Source: Chrysoperla carnea (Eukaryota; Arthropoda; Insecta; Neuroptera; Chrysopidae). From it: DNA of 64,000 nt. Positions 52,101 to 61,570 of the stretch are shown here, piece after piece. Where the stretch lies: assembly GCF_905475395.1 (NCBI RefSeq), contig NC_058339.1:18236001-18300000 (forward strand). Direction: 5' to 3'. Each line of letters starts with the position of its first letter. The first letter of the stretch is position 1. Both the position numbers and the translations under genes were made by a program. Below the pieces are notes generated by a model. That model saw only the letters and a list, made by a program, of their open reading frames with translations. It had not been told where the DNA came from and made no database searches.

Positions 52101-55100
52101 AATTACCCCATGCACTAAGTTTCATCAAATTCCAAATAAAAATTGTTTTCCCGATTTTCTCGATTTTTTTCAAGGGGTACGTACCCCTTTAAAAAATTTC
52201 AAAACTCAGTATATAAGGTAATTTTGACCCAAAAAGTACAAAAATTGGGTGCATTTGTTGGCTGGTTGAGTAGTTTTTGAGATACGGACTAAAATCGATC
52301 CAAATATTGCGATATCTCAGAAACTATGCATCCAATCATTAAATTAACCTGATTTTTATACTTTTTGGGTCAAAATTACCTCATCCACCGAGTTTCATCA
52401 AATTCCGAAACATTAAACTTTTTTCCGATTTTCTCGATTTTTTCAAAGGGGTACGTACCCCTTAAAAAAATTGCAAAAAATCGAAAAAATTTTGTTATCT
52501 CCAATTTCGATAAAACTCAGTATTTAAGGTAATTTTGACCCAAAAAGTACAAAAATCGGGTGCATTTGTTGACTGGTTGGGTAGTTTTTGAGATACGGAC
52601 TAAAATCGATCCAAATATTGCGATATCTCAAAAACAATGCATCCAATCATTAAATTAACCGGATTTTTATGCTTTTCGGATCAAAATTACTCCATCCACC
52701 TTGTTCCATCAAATTCCAAAACAAAAATTTTTTTTCCCCATTTTTCGATTTTTTCAAAGGCCTTACGCCCATACTGCATTGACTCGTCCGCCATAACTAT
52801 TTCTAATGTTACTATTTCCTTAATACAGTACACAAATTAAATTATTTTAATTTGTTCCAGCCTACCGATAACTATTAAAAGTATTTAAGTAAAATTGTGT
52901 ATTCTTCCAAAATTAAATTTTTTAGATCATAAAAATTTCACCAAATGTAAAAGACATGATCGTTGGGAAGAAGTAGGTCATTCGCTAATTGATAATTAAA
53001 AAAAACAATTGTGGATCTTGATTTACAAAGTTACAGTAAGCTGACTTAGTTATAAAAATCGTTACAGCTGGTTAAGTAACTTATATTACCAAAAAATTTC
53101 ATCTTCACTTAGTAAATAAAACAATTTTTTTAGAAATTACAAAAAGATAAGTATTTGTTTCAACCATGTTTTGTCATTACAAACAGGTCCGTAGTTAAAG
53201 AGAGCATACCCAAAGCAGAAAATGCAAATACGTGAAGTGAAGTTTTGTTTGTAAACTCAACCATTACCAAATATGAGAAACATTAATGAGAAAGTAATTG
53301 GCATTTAATGTGGTTCCTTCGAAAAAACTGAAGAAAGGCGATGATCTTCAAAATCGGTTCAGTTTGAAAACGGCTCTCGGGAAAAGGTAATTTAATGGAG
53401 AATGTTCTTAGATACGTTTCAAGTGTGAGCTTAGGGTTCAGTACGCGGAAAAATGTGTCAGGGGTTTTTTAAATTTTGTAAATTTGACTTGTATGGTTTT
53501 GGAGAAAATGTTCAACAAAATTTTGTCCTAATTTACGTCCCCACGAGTAAACAGTGATATTTACGAAAAAATGTTTCAAACCAAAGTTGTTTATTTTTGT
53601 ATAAGAAACATTTTTTACATTTAAACTTTTGTTCTATTTCTAACGGTTTACAAGATGGCTTCTACGGAAGCAAGACCTGGACCTACTCATGTACTTAACG
53701 TTCTTAACTTTTACCCTGAGCACCCTATAAATATTTCAGCTTGATACCTTTTTCCGTTTTTGCTTTGAGAAAAAGAAACCGAAAATGGACTCTTTAGGTG
53801 ACTTTATAAACACCTATATATAAATTTACAACACACATAATTTGAAATTTTTCGATTTCACAAAAGACTCTGAGTCCGGCTCTGATTATAAATTAGGTAC
53901 TACATGTATTTATTGTTAGAATCAGATATTCTATACGTTTTCAAAAGTTTCTAATTTTATTAGATAAATAAAAGTTATTTATATCGCTAACATTGAGTCG
54001 TAAACTGGTGTTTTTAATCATTTTTTTTAGAAATAAAATATTATTTTGACACAAATGTTATTATGACACAAAATAATTAATAATATTTTTATTTTTATTA
54101 AATAAAACTTTTAGTACCTCAACAATATTACCATGAGTAACAGAAATAAATGGCATAAAATTGTTTTCTGGAATTTAGACGCGGAAAGAGGTGTGTATCA
54201 ATATTTTGTATGTGGTATCTCTCAATTCTATGACATGAGTAGCTGATTTTCCTAAAAGCCAACCGTGAATTGAGCGCGAAAATTGGAGGGGGAGGGACGC
54301 ATATTGTTAACGAAGAAGAGAAGTCAAGTAATTTTACTTATTGGGCAAATTCATGAGAAAAACAGAGAATGTGCATCTCGGTTTTTAGCGTTTTATAGGG
54401 GGGCATTAGCGTTCTAAAATTTTAATATATGATTAAATATAATTCTCATAAATAAGTAAGAATTTACCCAATAAGCAAAAATTACTTGACTTCTCTTCTC
54501 CGTTAACAATATGCCCCCCCCCCAATTTTCGCGCTATATTCACTTAAGGAAAGAAGTCGCTGAAGACTTTTATTTCATTCTGATAAATCTAGCCAACGAT
54601 TTCTTTTTCATCATAATCGAAAACCATAGATGGGCTGATAAAATGGAATAATTCCGTTTTTGCCGTTTAGCAACTGCACTCCAAAAGGTTCTATCTTCTT
54701 TGTGCGCAGAATTTTATAACGAAGACGTACAGTACCAAAAATTTGCAAATTCTTAACCGTTTTGCTGCAAAAAATCGCAAAAGTGGGGTCCAAGGTCCAA
54801 TTAAATTGAGGAATTTCACATAATATTAAGACACACAATCCTTTTCGAAGTTAATTCCAAAAAGGCAATTATATCTGACTTTTTCCCCATAAGAGCGTGT
54901 TCTGAATCTAATATTATCGATGTATAATAAGTAGGTGCGTTTTATCATTATAGGTAAACAATAACCAACTAATTTAAAATGAAAAATTATGGATTTAATT
55001 GTTCAACTTACCGCTTCAGCAATTTTTAACATTCCCGGTAAAGTTTTAAAATAATCCACATTAAGTTTCACCCAACCTAAAGGTGATTGTTGTTGATTTG

Positions 55101-55185
55101 CTTGACCATTTTGTTCATTTGGTTTTGCGGCATTATTTGAATGTGGCGATGAATCTTGCACTTGAACTACGGTTTCCGTCATCAT
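22072..55185 (-). CDS. MARVEL-domain four-helix membrane protein (gene 1), complete, 4 coding exons
   Basis: The coding sequence joins 55185-55012, 29720-29553, 28153-28040 and 22161-22072 on the minus strand and encodes 181 residues. Every junction has a good GT donor or CAG acceptor, and all three introns are phase 0. A polar Gln/Asn-rich N-terminus (1-40) is followed by the MARVEL-type lead-in YFKTLPGMLKIAEA. Four hydrophobic segments follow, at about 50-73, 78-100, 116-137 and 153-174, and the tail ends NNNRVGQ. The length and four-helix layout fit CMTM/plasmolipin-type proteins, which help organise membrane domains and vesicle traffic. That role is family knowledge and is not visible here. 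Two ATGs are adjacent at the start; I took the first. The 5' end is not otherwise defined. Its neighbour on the same strand (2247-10311) has the same exon plan. I am sure of the family and exon chain, less so of any ortholog name. Confidence 0.9.
26083..26275 (+). repeat. Direct repeat pair in a GC-richer patch
   Basis: The block TTTAGGATTTTCCTGGGCGA, continuing to a TTTATTTCACT end, occurs near 26080-26120 and again near 26226-26265. The space between them and after them (to 26420) is rich in GAGGCGAGG and CCTCGCCTCG motifs, unlike the surrounding AT-rich DNA. Confidence 0.7.
27366..27695 (+). mobile_element. Family G repeat (Helitron-like or SINE-like)
   Basis: It opens with CTACATATTATAAATGTGAA and TGTTTGTTACGCTTTCACGC, and ends near AAGCGGGTGGGTATC. 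This start and end style is common in insect genomes and may be Helitron-like. Related copies lie at 29135-29430 and 2660-2830, and 3' pieces lie near 800, 30810 and 58375. Confidence 0.55.
28040..28153 (-). CDS. Gene 1 coding exon 3 (residues 115-152)
   Basis: The acceptor TTTTTACAG precedes 28153 and the donor GTAATT follows 28040. The 38 codons start ELLNTAIVAGLYLLGSLIQL, which is helix 3, and end with an extracellular-type loop SPYYGHPKGVNITAG. Phase 0 at both ends. Confidence 0.9.
28154..29552 (-). other. Gene 1 intron 2 (1.4 kb) with a family G copy
   Basis: The family G copy occupies about 29135-29430: ACTCAAAAACTACTCAACCG, a TTAGGGTTCAGCACC block, and an end GGTGGGGAAACTGCTAGT. The rest is anonymous. 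Confidence 0.7.
29553..29720 (-). CDS. Gene 1 coding exon 2 (residues 59-114)
   Basis: A pyrimidine-rich acceptor ends CAG at 29723-29721 and the donor GTAAGT is at 29552-29547. The 56 codons begin LLAIICLAFGSPAYLGG and continue with a second helix rich in F, V, I and W, then GVREALNLPINWMLT. The exon holds the rest of helix 1, helix 2 and the following loop, and both borders are phase 0. Confidence 0.92.
30003..30060 (+). repeat. Terminal fragment related to the MITE at 21266-21480
   Basis: TATACAGGGTGTTCTGTTTT, then ATTGACTGCAGAACG, matches the end motif also present at 47155-47190. Only one end is present. Confidence 0.5.
30200..30775 (+). repeat. Family B, two tandem units
   Basis: GTCCGTATCTCAAAAACTAT recurs at 30217 and 30517, giving a 300-bp period. 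Each unit carries GTACTTTTTGGGTCA, a TATATACTGAG block and a reverse-complement echo (TGACCCAAAAAGTAC near 30434), so the unit is itself partly palindromic. Confidence 0.85.
31177..31668 (-). repeat. Family A repeat, near full-length reference copy
   Basis: It runs from the reversed 3' end (ACAAGTGAAAACAAACAATT) to the reversed 5' end (TATACCTTGGTATATTTCAT, then ATACATGGTATAA), about 490 bp. Near the 3' end AACAATT and AATTGTT bracket a short loop, forming a terminal hairpin. No ORF is conserved between copies. Confidence 0.85.
32900..33235. repeat. Head-to-head pair of family A halves (about 150-bp arms)
   Basis: A plus-strand 5' half (GGTATACTAATTTTAGTCC to ATAACTCAAAACCGAAAAGA) is followed at about 33050 by a minus-strand 5' half (ATATCTCTTTTCGTTTTTGA to GGGACTAAACTTAATATACC). 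Together they form one large palindrome. Confidence 0.8.
35335..35414. mobile_element. 80-bp MITE with CCACCCACATCA ends (copy 1)
   Basis: It starts GACTCCACCCACATCATAAA, has TTGTATATATGGATGTAGTT inside, and ends AACAAATAATGCTGTGGGT. The second copy at 42982-43065 keeps better inverted ends. Confidence 0.7.
35525..35602 (+). repeat. tRNA-like (SINE head or tRNA pseudogene)
   Basis: There is a box A-like TAGCGGAGTAGCTATATC, an anticodon-stem-like CCTAGA...TCTAGAGG, and a box B-like AAGTTCGATTCCC. The T-arm and acceptor stem do not pair well, so a working tRNA is unlikely. Confidence 0.4.
38748..38880 (+). repeat. Family E fragment
   Basis: The blocks CCATTTTATCGTAAAAAAGC, AATTTCAATTATTGTAA and GATATTGATAAAAGTAAAGT match the inner part of the element at 12346-12700, in rearranged order. 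Confidence 0.6.
39420..40769. mobile_element. Palindromic TIR element split by a hAT insertion
   Basis: With the insert removed, the left arm (39420-39543 plus 40391-40475) pairs with the right arm (40596-40769). Examples are TATACAGAATGTTCG against its reverse near 40683, and ATAAATATCACGAGTATGAC against GTCATAGTCGTGATATTTAC. The right end, ATTATCGAGAGTCTACTG, resembles pogo/Tigger-type termini. It is about 500 bp without the insert. Confidence 0.7.
39544..40382. mobile_element. hAT-like element (839 bp) with perfect 8-bp target duplication
   Basis: The ends are CAGGGCTTCTTAAACTTTTG and the complement of CAGGGCTTCTTAAACTATGG. ATCTAGGG at 39536-39543 is repeated exactly at 40383-40390. The 8-bp duplication and CAGGG ends are diagnostic of the hAT superfamily. 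An 84-codon ORF at 39886-40140 has no transposase motif that I recognise, so the element is non-autonomous. Confidence 0.88.
41499..42310. mobile_element. TIR-bounded element carrying a 140-bp minisatellite (812 bp)
   Basis: The ends are TAGTCGCAGAAACGA at 41499 and its reverse complement TCGTTTCTGCGACTA ending at 42310. Further inside, AAATTTGAGCAG is mirrored by CTGCTCAAATTT. The interior from 41686 to about 42110 is a tandem repeat whose GTTCAGCGACCCC-type starts lie at 41686, 41826 and 41938, with a diverged one near 42079. Confidence 0.85.
41686..42110 (+). repeat. Tandem repeat, about 140-bp period, 3 units
   Basis: Each unit has GAGTAACGAGTTTGGACT, a GGAGATATCGTGCATCCTG-type block and ACCTCTGA..CAATTCTATCGCGAT. 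Unit spacing is 140, 112 and about 141, so the second unit has a deletion. Confidence 0.85.
42396..42475 (+). repeat. Dispersed repeat, copy 1
   Basis: AAGAAACCCGAAGAGCTAGG, then a CATGATGTCCCCC block and CAACTTTT, match 45743-45815 in the same orientation. Confidence 0.65.
42893..42965 (+). repeat. tRNA(Leu/Ser)-like SINE head
   Basis: Box A is strong (AAGTGGCCGAGTGGTTTAAA), as in type II tRNAs. The box B-like AGATTGCGAACCTAC is degenerate. It lies 16 bp before the 84-bp MITE at 42982. It is probably a SINE head and not a functional tRNA. Confidence 0.5.
42982..43065. mobile_element. 84-bp MITE with CCACCCACATCA ends (copy 2)
   Basis: GACTCCACCCACATCATAAA at the left is mirrored by TGATGTGGGTGGTCTC at the right. 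It shares the interior TTGTATATATGGATGTAGTT with 35335-35414. Confidence 0.75.
44383..44663. mobile_element. Foldback MITE, about 97-bp arms
   Basis: The left arm (AAAAAAATACTTTTTAAGGG, ACAAGCTTTTATTGTACT, ATGAGTCAGTCAT) pairs with the right arm (ATGAATGACTCAT, AGTACAATAAAAGCTTGTG, AAAAAGTATTTTTT). Arms are 44383-44479 and 44566-44663, with an 86-bp loop. Confidence 0.85.
44706..44885 (+). repeat. Dispersed repeat family I, copy 1
   Basis: The blocks GGGAAAATCAGGACTACAGA, CATCCAAACTAAATGTG and GGTGAAACTAAATAAAAGCT occur in the same order, reversed, at 46988-47145. Confidence 0.75.
45743..45815 (+). repeat. Dispersed repeat, copy 2
   Basis: AAGAAACCCGGATAACTAGA, CATGATGTCCCCC and CAACTTTTG match the copy at 42396-42475. 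Confidence 0.65.
46285..46670 (+). mobile_element. TIR element family H, copy 2
   Basis: It begins TTCGTTGTGTGCGTAGTC and ends CTCACGCACGGAGCGAA. It aligns end to end with 6242-6630 in opposite orientation, including CCAGTGAAAAAATTTGG and AACTAATTTGC-type inner blocks. Confidence 0.82.
46988..47145 (-). repeat. Dispersed repeat family I, copy 2
   Basis: It is the reverse of 44706-44885, with AGCTTTTATTTAGTTTCACC at the left and a CACATTTAGTTTGGATGACA block. Differences include a duplicated TTCCCGG. Confidence 0.75.
47755..48430 (+). repeat. Family C, two tandem units plus part
   Basis: Units repeat at 316 bp (TGATGACGTC at 47861 and 48177). Shared blocks are TACTTGGTTTATCAAAATTG, CCCACTAATTTTGGGT and CTTATGTGCTTAATTCCGGG. 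Each unit contains TGACGTCA (47864-47871, 48180-48187). Confidence 0.88.
49275..49500 (-). repeat. Family D repeat with short (TA)n
   Basis: A 25-bp TA run at 49275-49299 is followed by AGCAATCTTGGAAACGGCTC, CGATTTTCATGAAAAT and GACATCTATTGG. Reversed, this order matches 56820-57240. Confidence 0.75.
51983..52765 (-). repeat. Family B, about 2.5 tandem units, reverse
   Basis: TTTTTGAGATACGGAC recurs at 52001, 52274 and 52585. The full spacing is 311 bp and the first unit is shortened to 273. GGGGTACGTACCCC and TTTTGACCCAAAAAGTAC recur in each unit. Confidence 0.88.
53531..53812 (-). repeat. Family A repeat, reverse, lacking the 3' end
   Basis: It starts at the reversed ACGAGTAAACAGTGATATTT block, passes AGTTGTTTATTTTTGTATAA and ends near AAACACCTATATA. 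Confidence 0.8.
54267..54541. mobile_element. Foldback MITE, about 83-bp arms
   Basis: Left arm 54267-54352 (GAATTGAGCGCGAAAATTGG, GTTAACGAAGAAGAGAAGTC) pairs with right arm 54460-54541 (GACTTCTCTTCTCCGTTAAC, CCAATTTTCGCGCTATATTC). The right arm carries a run of ten C where the left has interrupted Gs. Confidence 0.85.
55012..55185 (-). CDS. Gene 1 coding exon 1 (residues 1-58)
   Basis: The start codon is at 55185-55183, immediately followed by a second ATG. The exon encodes a polar N-terminus with Gln/Asn/Ser runs, then KLNVDYFKTLPGMLKIAEA, the entry to the first helix. The donor GTAAGT lies at 55011-55006 and the exon ends on a codon boundary. Confidence 0.9.
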
Positions 55186-55989
55186 TGCTAATTTTACTTC
55201 AATATAATTTGCACTTAAACGAAAAGAAAATCACTTAATCACTGATTGAATAAAAACACTTTATAGACGTCGAACACTTTAAATAAATAAAAATGATGTT
55301 GTTTTATTCTTAGCTTGTTGCTTGAATTGTAAATAGCTGTTGAAGAGCTAATGTTAGACTGGTTGTTAAGTTCACTTTAAATTCCCGCGACAACGCGGTA
55401 ATACAACTCATGACTGGTGGAATTAAATTTATTATTGTTGAATAAAGATAGACGCGTAATTTATTTTGAATTTGTGTATTGTTATCTTACTTCCATGTAT
55501 GATATTCGATTTCTATGTTCGTAAACAGTGAACCGTATACGGAAAGTAACGTTATATCGTACTATTTACTACTATAGTTGAATATTTTATAAAAATATAC
55601 GTGTTTATATTATTATTAGGTATTAAAAAGCTAAAACGTATCATATTTAGGAAAAAGGATATATCAATGATAATCGTCGTCCACTGGCAACTCGAACTGT
55701 TATGTTTTTATTAAATCAAAAATTAAATTTGATACCAAAATAGATTATGAGTATTTATTTCCTTAATTACTGATTATATATTAAAATATTTATTACAAAT
55801 ATTTAAAAAGTAGAAATGTGTGTCCTATATTAAGTCACTTCAAGATTTTCAGGTGCTTCAAGAAATACCCAACAAATGCTCCGTTCTAACTACTAGAAAC
55901 ATACCGGTTCATGATTTACATTACCTTACCAGCTCTGATTCTAGGTCCGTAACTATGGCGTGGCAAAGAAGGCACCCGCCATCGGCTAG

Positions 55990-56595
55990 ATTAATTTTGA
56001 TCACAAACTTGAAAAATATGATCCAAACTTAGTAGGATTACATACTTGGTTTATCAAAATTGGATAAAATTTAGATGTGATAGAGCAAAATTAAACTTTT
56101 TGGATTCTGATGACGTCATATAGTTTAAAAATTTGATTTCTTTGATAACACAGGCAAATTTGATCCAATCTTATTGAAATTTTTTTTGAGACCCACTAAT
56201 TTTGGGTCATTCTTTTCAGCTATGATGTCAATTCTTCGCTAGTTATCACTTATGTGCTTAATTCTGAGACCAGGACTCGACATATTTCATCTTCACAAGA
56301 CCAGGACTCGACTATTAAAGCTACATTAATTTTGATTACAAATTTGAGAAGTATGACCCAAATTTAGTAGGATTACATACTTGGTTTATCGAAATTGGAA
56401 AAAATTTGGATGTAAAAGAGCAAAATTAAATTTTTTGAATTTTGATGACGTCATTAAGTTAAAAAATTCGAATTTTTGATAGCACAGGCGAATTTGATCC
56501 AATCTTATTGAAATTTTTTTTGAAACCCACTAATTTTGGGTGATTCTTTTCATCCGTGAAGTCAATTTTTCGCCAGCTATCACTAATGTGCTTAA
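55990..56595 (+). repeat. Family C, two tandem units
   Basis: TGATGACGTC is at 56108 and 56443, spacing 335 bp. The excess over 316 is caused by a partial internal duplication of an ACCAGGACTCGAC block near 56270-56313. TGACGTCA is kept in both units (56111-56118, 56446-56453). Confidence 0.87.
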
Positions 56596-56819
56596 CAAAT
56601 AATCAAGTAAAAATTGTAGAAGAATAATTTTTCTGTAATTGATCATCATTGACCATTACGCTTTTTGTAAGTATTAAATTATAAACTCGAATGTGTAATG
56701 TAAGTTACTGAATCTTTGAATAACCAATTTGATATTTAATATTTTTTAAATAATTAAATATTTTTTTACAAAATTATTCTAGTCAAAAAAAATTTTAATG
56801 CTAAATTATAAATTAATAT

Positions 56820-57240
<421 letters not shown>

Positions 57241-58122
57241 AAGATAAAATGATTATTTTTATCATTTTATCACTTGTTTTCAAAAGTTATTTTAAACAAT
57301 AACAGAATAGAAGAAGAAAACAGAAGTTTTAAAGAATATTTTAAAAATTTACAAGAATATTATAGCTTTTAGTAAAATATATTAGAAAATAAAATGCGAA
57401 TAAACAAATTAAGAATAATGTACAAAAAGTATAATGTTTATGCAATCTGTAATACACAATGATAGTACACGTTGCCTATATTATAAAAGTAATGATTTAT
57501 TGTATTAAAATATTATTATAATCTGGGATTATTTCTAAAATGATAATGTTTGAAAAATGCTATTATCGAGCATCTTACGTTTAGAAAAGCATCCAACCTT
57601 TATAAGTAATAATACATACGTTTACCATCTGAAAATTCGATAGTTAGTTTTCAACGGATTATTACCTCTGATTCCAAGAATACCATCTTCGCCATTGATC
57701 TTTCATCTACGGATGGATAAACATAACATAATCAGTATTGCTTCGATGTTTCTAAACTTTCTCGAAAATAGTAGCTTTGTCAATTCGACGTGAGACATAG
57801 ATTTTAATACATAATAGACTTGACGGGATTAAATTTTGATCTGGATAAAGTTAAGACCATTTTCAACATCTACTGAAATGGATAAATGATCATGTAAAGA
57901 GATTTTTATAAAAAAACGATAATCACCAATAGCTTAGTTTTGTTTCAGGAAATTCTCTAAACGTTAAACATTTAATTCAATAAACTGCAATTTTTCGTAC
58001 TAATCATTCCATATAACTGCAATTTATAGAAAGCATTTTATTCAAACGACAGATGTTCTAAGAGTTTTTGCAAATATATACATTCTCTTCTTACAAATTG
58101 TACACAAAAGTAATAAAAATAA

Positions 58123-58370
58123 GTGAAAACAAACAATTGATTGAGTTAATCATTGAAATACCATGTAAGTAGACAGTGTTGATTGCGCAATCGTTTCAAT
58201 CTCAAAAAATCGAAAAACTTTTGTTATCTCCAATTTCGATAAAACTCAGTATATAAGGTAATTTTGACCCAAAAAGTACAAAAATCGGGTGCAATTGTTG
58301 ACTGGTCGAATAGTTTTTGAGATACGAACTAAAATCGATCCAAAAATTACGATATCTCAAAAACTGTATC
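58123..58370 (-). repeat. Family A 3' end joined to a family B piece
   Basis: Bases 58123-58182 are the reversed family A 3' terminal block (AGTGAAAACAAACAATTGAT). From about 58196 the family B blocks follow (TTTTGACCCAAAAAGTAC, GACTGGTCGAATAGTTTTTG). The end, CGTTTCGCTGGGCAATTAC near 58375, is of family G 3' type. Confidence 0.75.
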
Positions 58371-59921
58371 CACTCGTTTCGCTGGGCAATTACAATTTTA
58401 AGTATAAAGACTATTTCGTTTTAAAATTCACTTCATTTGCCATCACTTGTTTCCGAAAATGTAAAATTTAAATGCATTTTTATGGTTATCGATTGAAAAC
58501 AAATTTTTTGTTTTCAGTGTTTTAAGTACTATAAGAATCTAATTAAGACACTTTTAAAAAATAGGTGTAATACCAAATTGGAGATAGTATTTTCGAGACT
58601 AGAGTCAAGCCAAAAACGTATTTTTACTTAAAAGGTCCGTCTATTTAAAACCAAATTTGATTAATTAATATTCTTTAAGTAATAAAATATTTGAAAAAAT
58701 AATATAGAACTATATTAAAATACACGCCGTTATATTAATTAATTTTACAGTAATTTAACTGTATGAAAACATATATTTAATACAATCAGGCATATATTAA
58801 AATCGATACATCTCTTTGCGAATAGTGAAGTGACATAACGATAGAATAACAGTATAAGTTATATAATTCTATTTACTTATTAAATACTTTAAAATACAAT
58901 TTTTTTTGTCAATTAAGTATGATTAAAATTTAATTAATCAAAACGTACCTAATCATATTACTTGATGTTCATAATTATTTTGCTTCAATAACTACTTTAA
59001 TTAATAACGAATAAGCCGGAAAAAACTGTTGAAAGTGGAAAAGTGGAGAAACCGGATCCCAAGAACATTCAACCGACTTGACCTAGTCATAAATGGGCAC
59101 GAGGTCCCAGGGGGAGCATATGTAGTCCAAATTAACTTGAAATGCTTATTTAAGCTTAAAATTGTCATCTCTTAAGTATTTTTGGTCGCCGAATACGAAT
59201 CCGTTGTCAGTTTACACGAATTCTGTCACGTATTCCAAACATCGTGCCATTATTGACCCGATATTTCACTATTTAGCACAAAATCGGAACACTAAGTATT
59301 TATCGTTATCGTCTAAATCATCATAAGCTAAATCGAACTTATTGTTGTTATAGTGTTTATTTTTATAAAATGGATTTTAACCGCAGGTTACGGGGCAAAT
59401 AGATATTATCTGCATAATCAATATCTTTTAAGTCGTTCAACTACACTCCAAATGATTCCTCTTGGCTTATTGAACGCATTTGTTCCATTCTGTCTAAGAT
59501 GACAAACAGTAAAGCGGGGAGATTTCTGTCTTAGTAAATGTGGGAGATTTTCTTCCAAAGTTTATGATAGGGGGCCTTATAAAGTAGGTACTTTCTTTAT
59601 ATTTACGACTTTTCCGATACCCAAGCCCGTAAACTTGTATTTCATATTTGATAAGCATCGAAAGCCTTGTTGAAGTGAAAAAGGGAAGAATGCAAAGACA
59701 CAATATATAAAGAAGCTTGATATTGTTAAGGACATTCATTGGCCATCTGCTAAAATTTTTAAGTGTCATTGTAATGATATGGACTTATGGAATCTACACC
59801 ATAACATTTGATTTTGTAATTTATAATTATTCAACCATTATTATTGATAAATTGAATTAGATTGTTCATAATTATATTATACATATAACTATCTTTTTTC
59901 AACTGAAGAAAAACGTAGTAC

Positions 59922-60469
59922 ACTACGGAAGCCTGAATGTCTCAATAGCTGTTTTTCAAAAGTGTCTACCCACAAATATAAAACCAACGAGTTCACTTTC
60001 AACAAGTGCACTTTTGACTTGTGGGACATTATGGAAACAAACCTTTTTGAATTTTTTCCACATTTAAAAAATATTAAAAAAGATCCGATAGATGGCAGGA
60101 AATAAAAATATAAAAAATCAAAATATTTTTACCTACCCTAGTTCTGCCATCTATCGGATCTTTTTTTAATATTTTTTAAATAACATAAATAAAAATTTTT
60201 AACTAACTACGTAAGACAAATTATAAACATTATCATTAAATTTAATTATTATCATTAAATCCGAACATACAATTATTAATAATTCCAGACAGTTTCAGTA
60301 GTGGCTAATTAAAGAATAGTCATTACCGACTGACATTTTCAAAAAGGTTTGTTTCCATAATGTCTCACAAGTCCACAAGTGCACTTGTTGAAAGTGAACT
60401 AGTTGGTTTTATATTTGTGGGTACACTTTAAAAAAAAAGAAGCTATTGAGACATTCAGGCTTCCGTAGT
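59922..60469. mobile_element. Nested foldback element (548 bp)
   Basis: Outer arms 59922-60050 and 60345-60469 pair (ACTACGGAAGCCTGAATGTC against GACATTCAGGCTTCCGTAGT). An inner pair lies at 60067-60100 and 60145-60180 (GATCCGATAGATGGCAG against CTGCCATCTATCGGATC). No ORF. Confidence 0.88.
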
Positions 60470-61570
60470 ACACCACATTATGTGAATAACCTACATAAAA
60501 TATCACCTCCTACAGACACCTGTGTTAATCAAATACAGATAAAGTAATACACATTACACAAAGTATAGAAAATTTTACTGTACAATGTATCTTTATCTAA
60601 CACATACAATTTATATATACATACAACTTTATTAGTAGAAAATACGCGAAGGTTGATAAAAAGAGATGAGATTATAATATTTTATAAAAAAACTTGATTA
60701 AAACAAAGTAATGGCTGAGGCTGATGATGGAACAAAAGGTGAACAAGTATTATAACGGAATAAAAACAATATTTTTGTTTGGTGCCAACACTTGATTCAA
60801 ACACATATATGTATTGTTTAATTAATAAAAATGTGTCAAAAATATTAAATATGTAAGTAAATTGAATACTGCATGTTTATTTTATTATTGGTACCTACTG
60901 GTGTTTTTAAAAAAAATTTTTGACGTTCAATATCAAATTTTATATTGGCCTTCTCTTTTTCTGCGCACTCTAAAAATATTTACAAATGTTTCTTGTGTTG
61001 TACAGTTTTGTTAATAATAAAAGTGTTATATATTTCTGGGTTATATTTTGTGTTTATTCATTATTGCCATCTTTGAAGGATTCGTTGTAGGAATAACACC
61101 GACCGAGTAATCAAATTTTTACAATTTATTTTTATTTTGTAATTGTATTTAAATAAATTATTTAAATATTTAAAATGCACAATGATCAAACTATGATTTG
61201 TTAACTATATAAACAATGTTGTTATTTTTTCTTAAAATATTTTGCCTTGGCCCAATTTCAATCTAATTATAATACTTCTTTATTCACTAATGATGAAATT
61301 TTAGAACGTAAGATGAAAAATATGTCATATAGTTTCTTTTGTGAATAAAAAAGGCACTATGTCATTACTGTTTTGATATTTTAGTTAAATTGTAAGATGT
61401 TATGAAATATATTATTTAATCGCAATCAGGAAAATTGTATTTTATTTAAATTATTTCCTGAAGAAACAATTGAGAGTATTTTCCGTAATAAAATTTAAAA
61501 AGACAATTGAAGGATTCTTTTGTTTCGTTTGTTTCAGAAGTAATTATGCAATAGGATCTAATTAAATAAT

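Larger units (their letters stand above)
29721..55011 (-). other. Gene 1 intron 1 (25.3 kb), repeat-rich, no nested gene seen
   Basis: I looked for exons on both strands and found none that I can support. The intron holds family A, B, C and D units, the hAT-like insertion, the TIR-bounded minisatellite, foldback elements and tRNA-like heads, each listed separately. Stretches 33600-35300, 36000-38700, 43100-44350 and 48450-49200 show no recognised feature. Confidence 0.7.
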
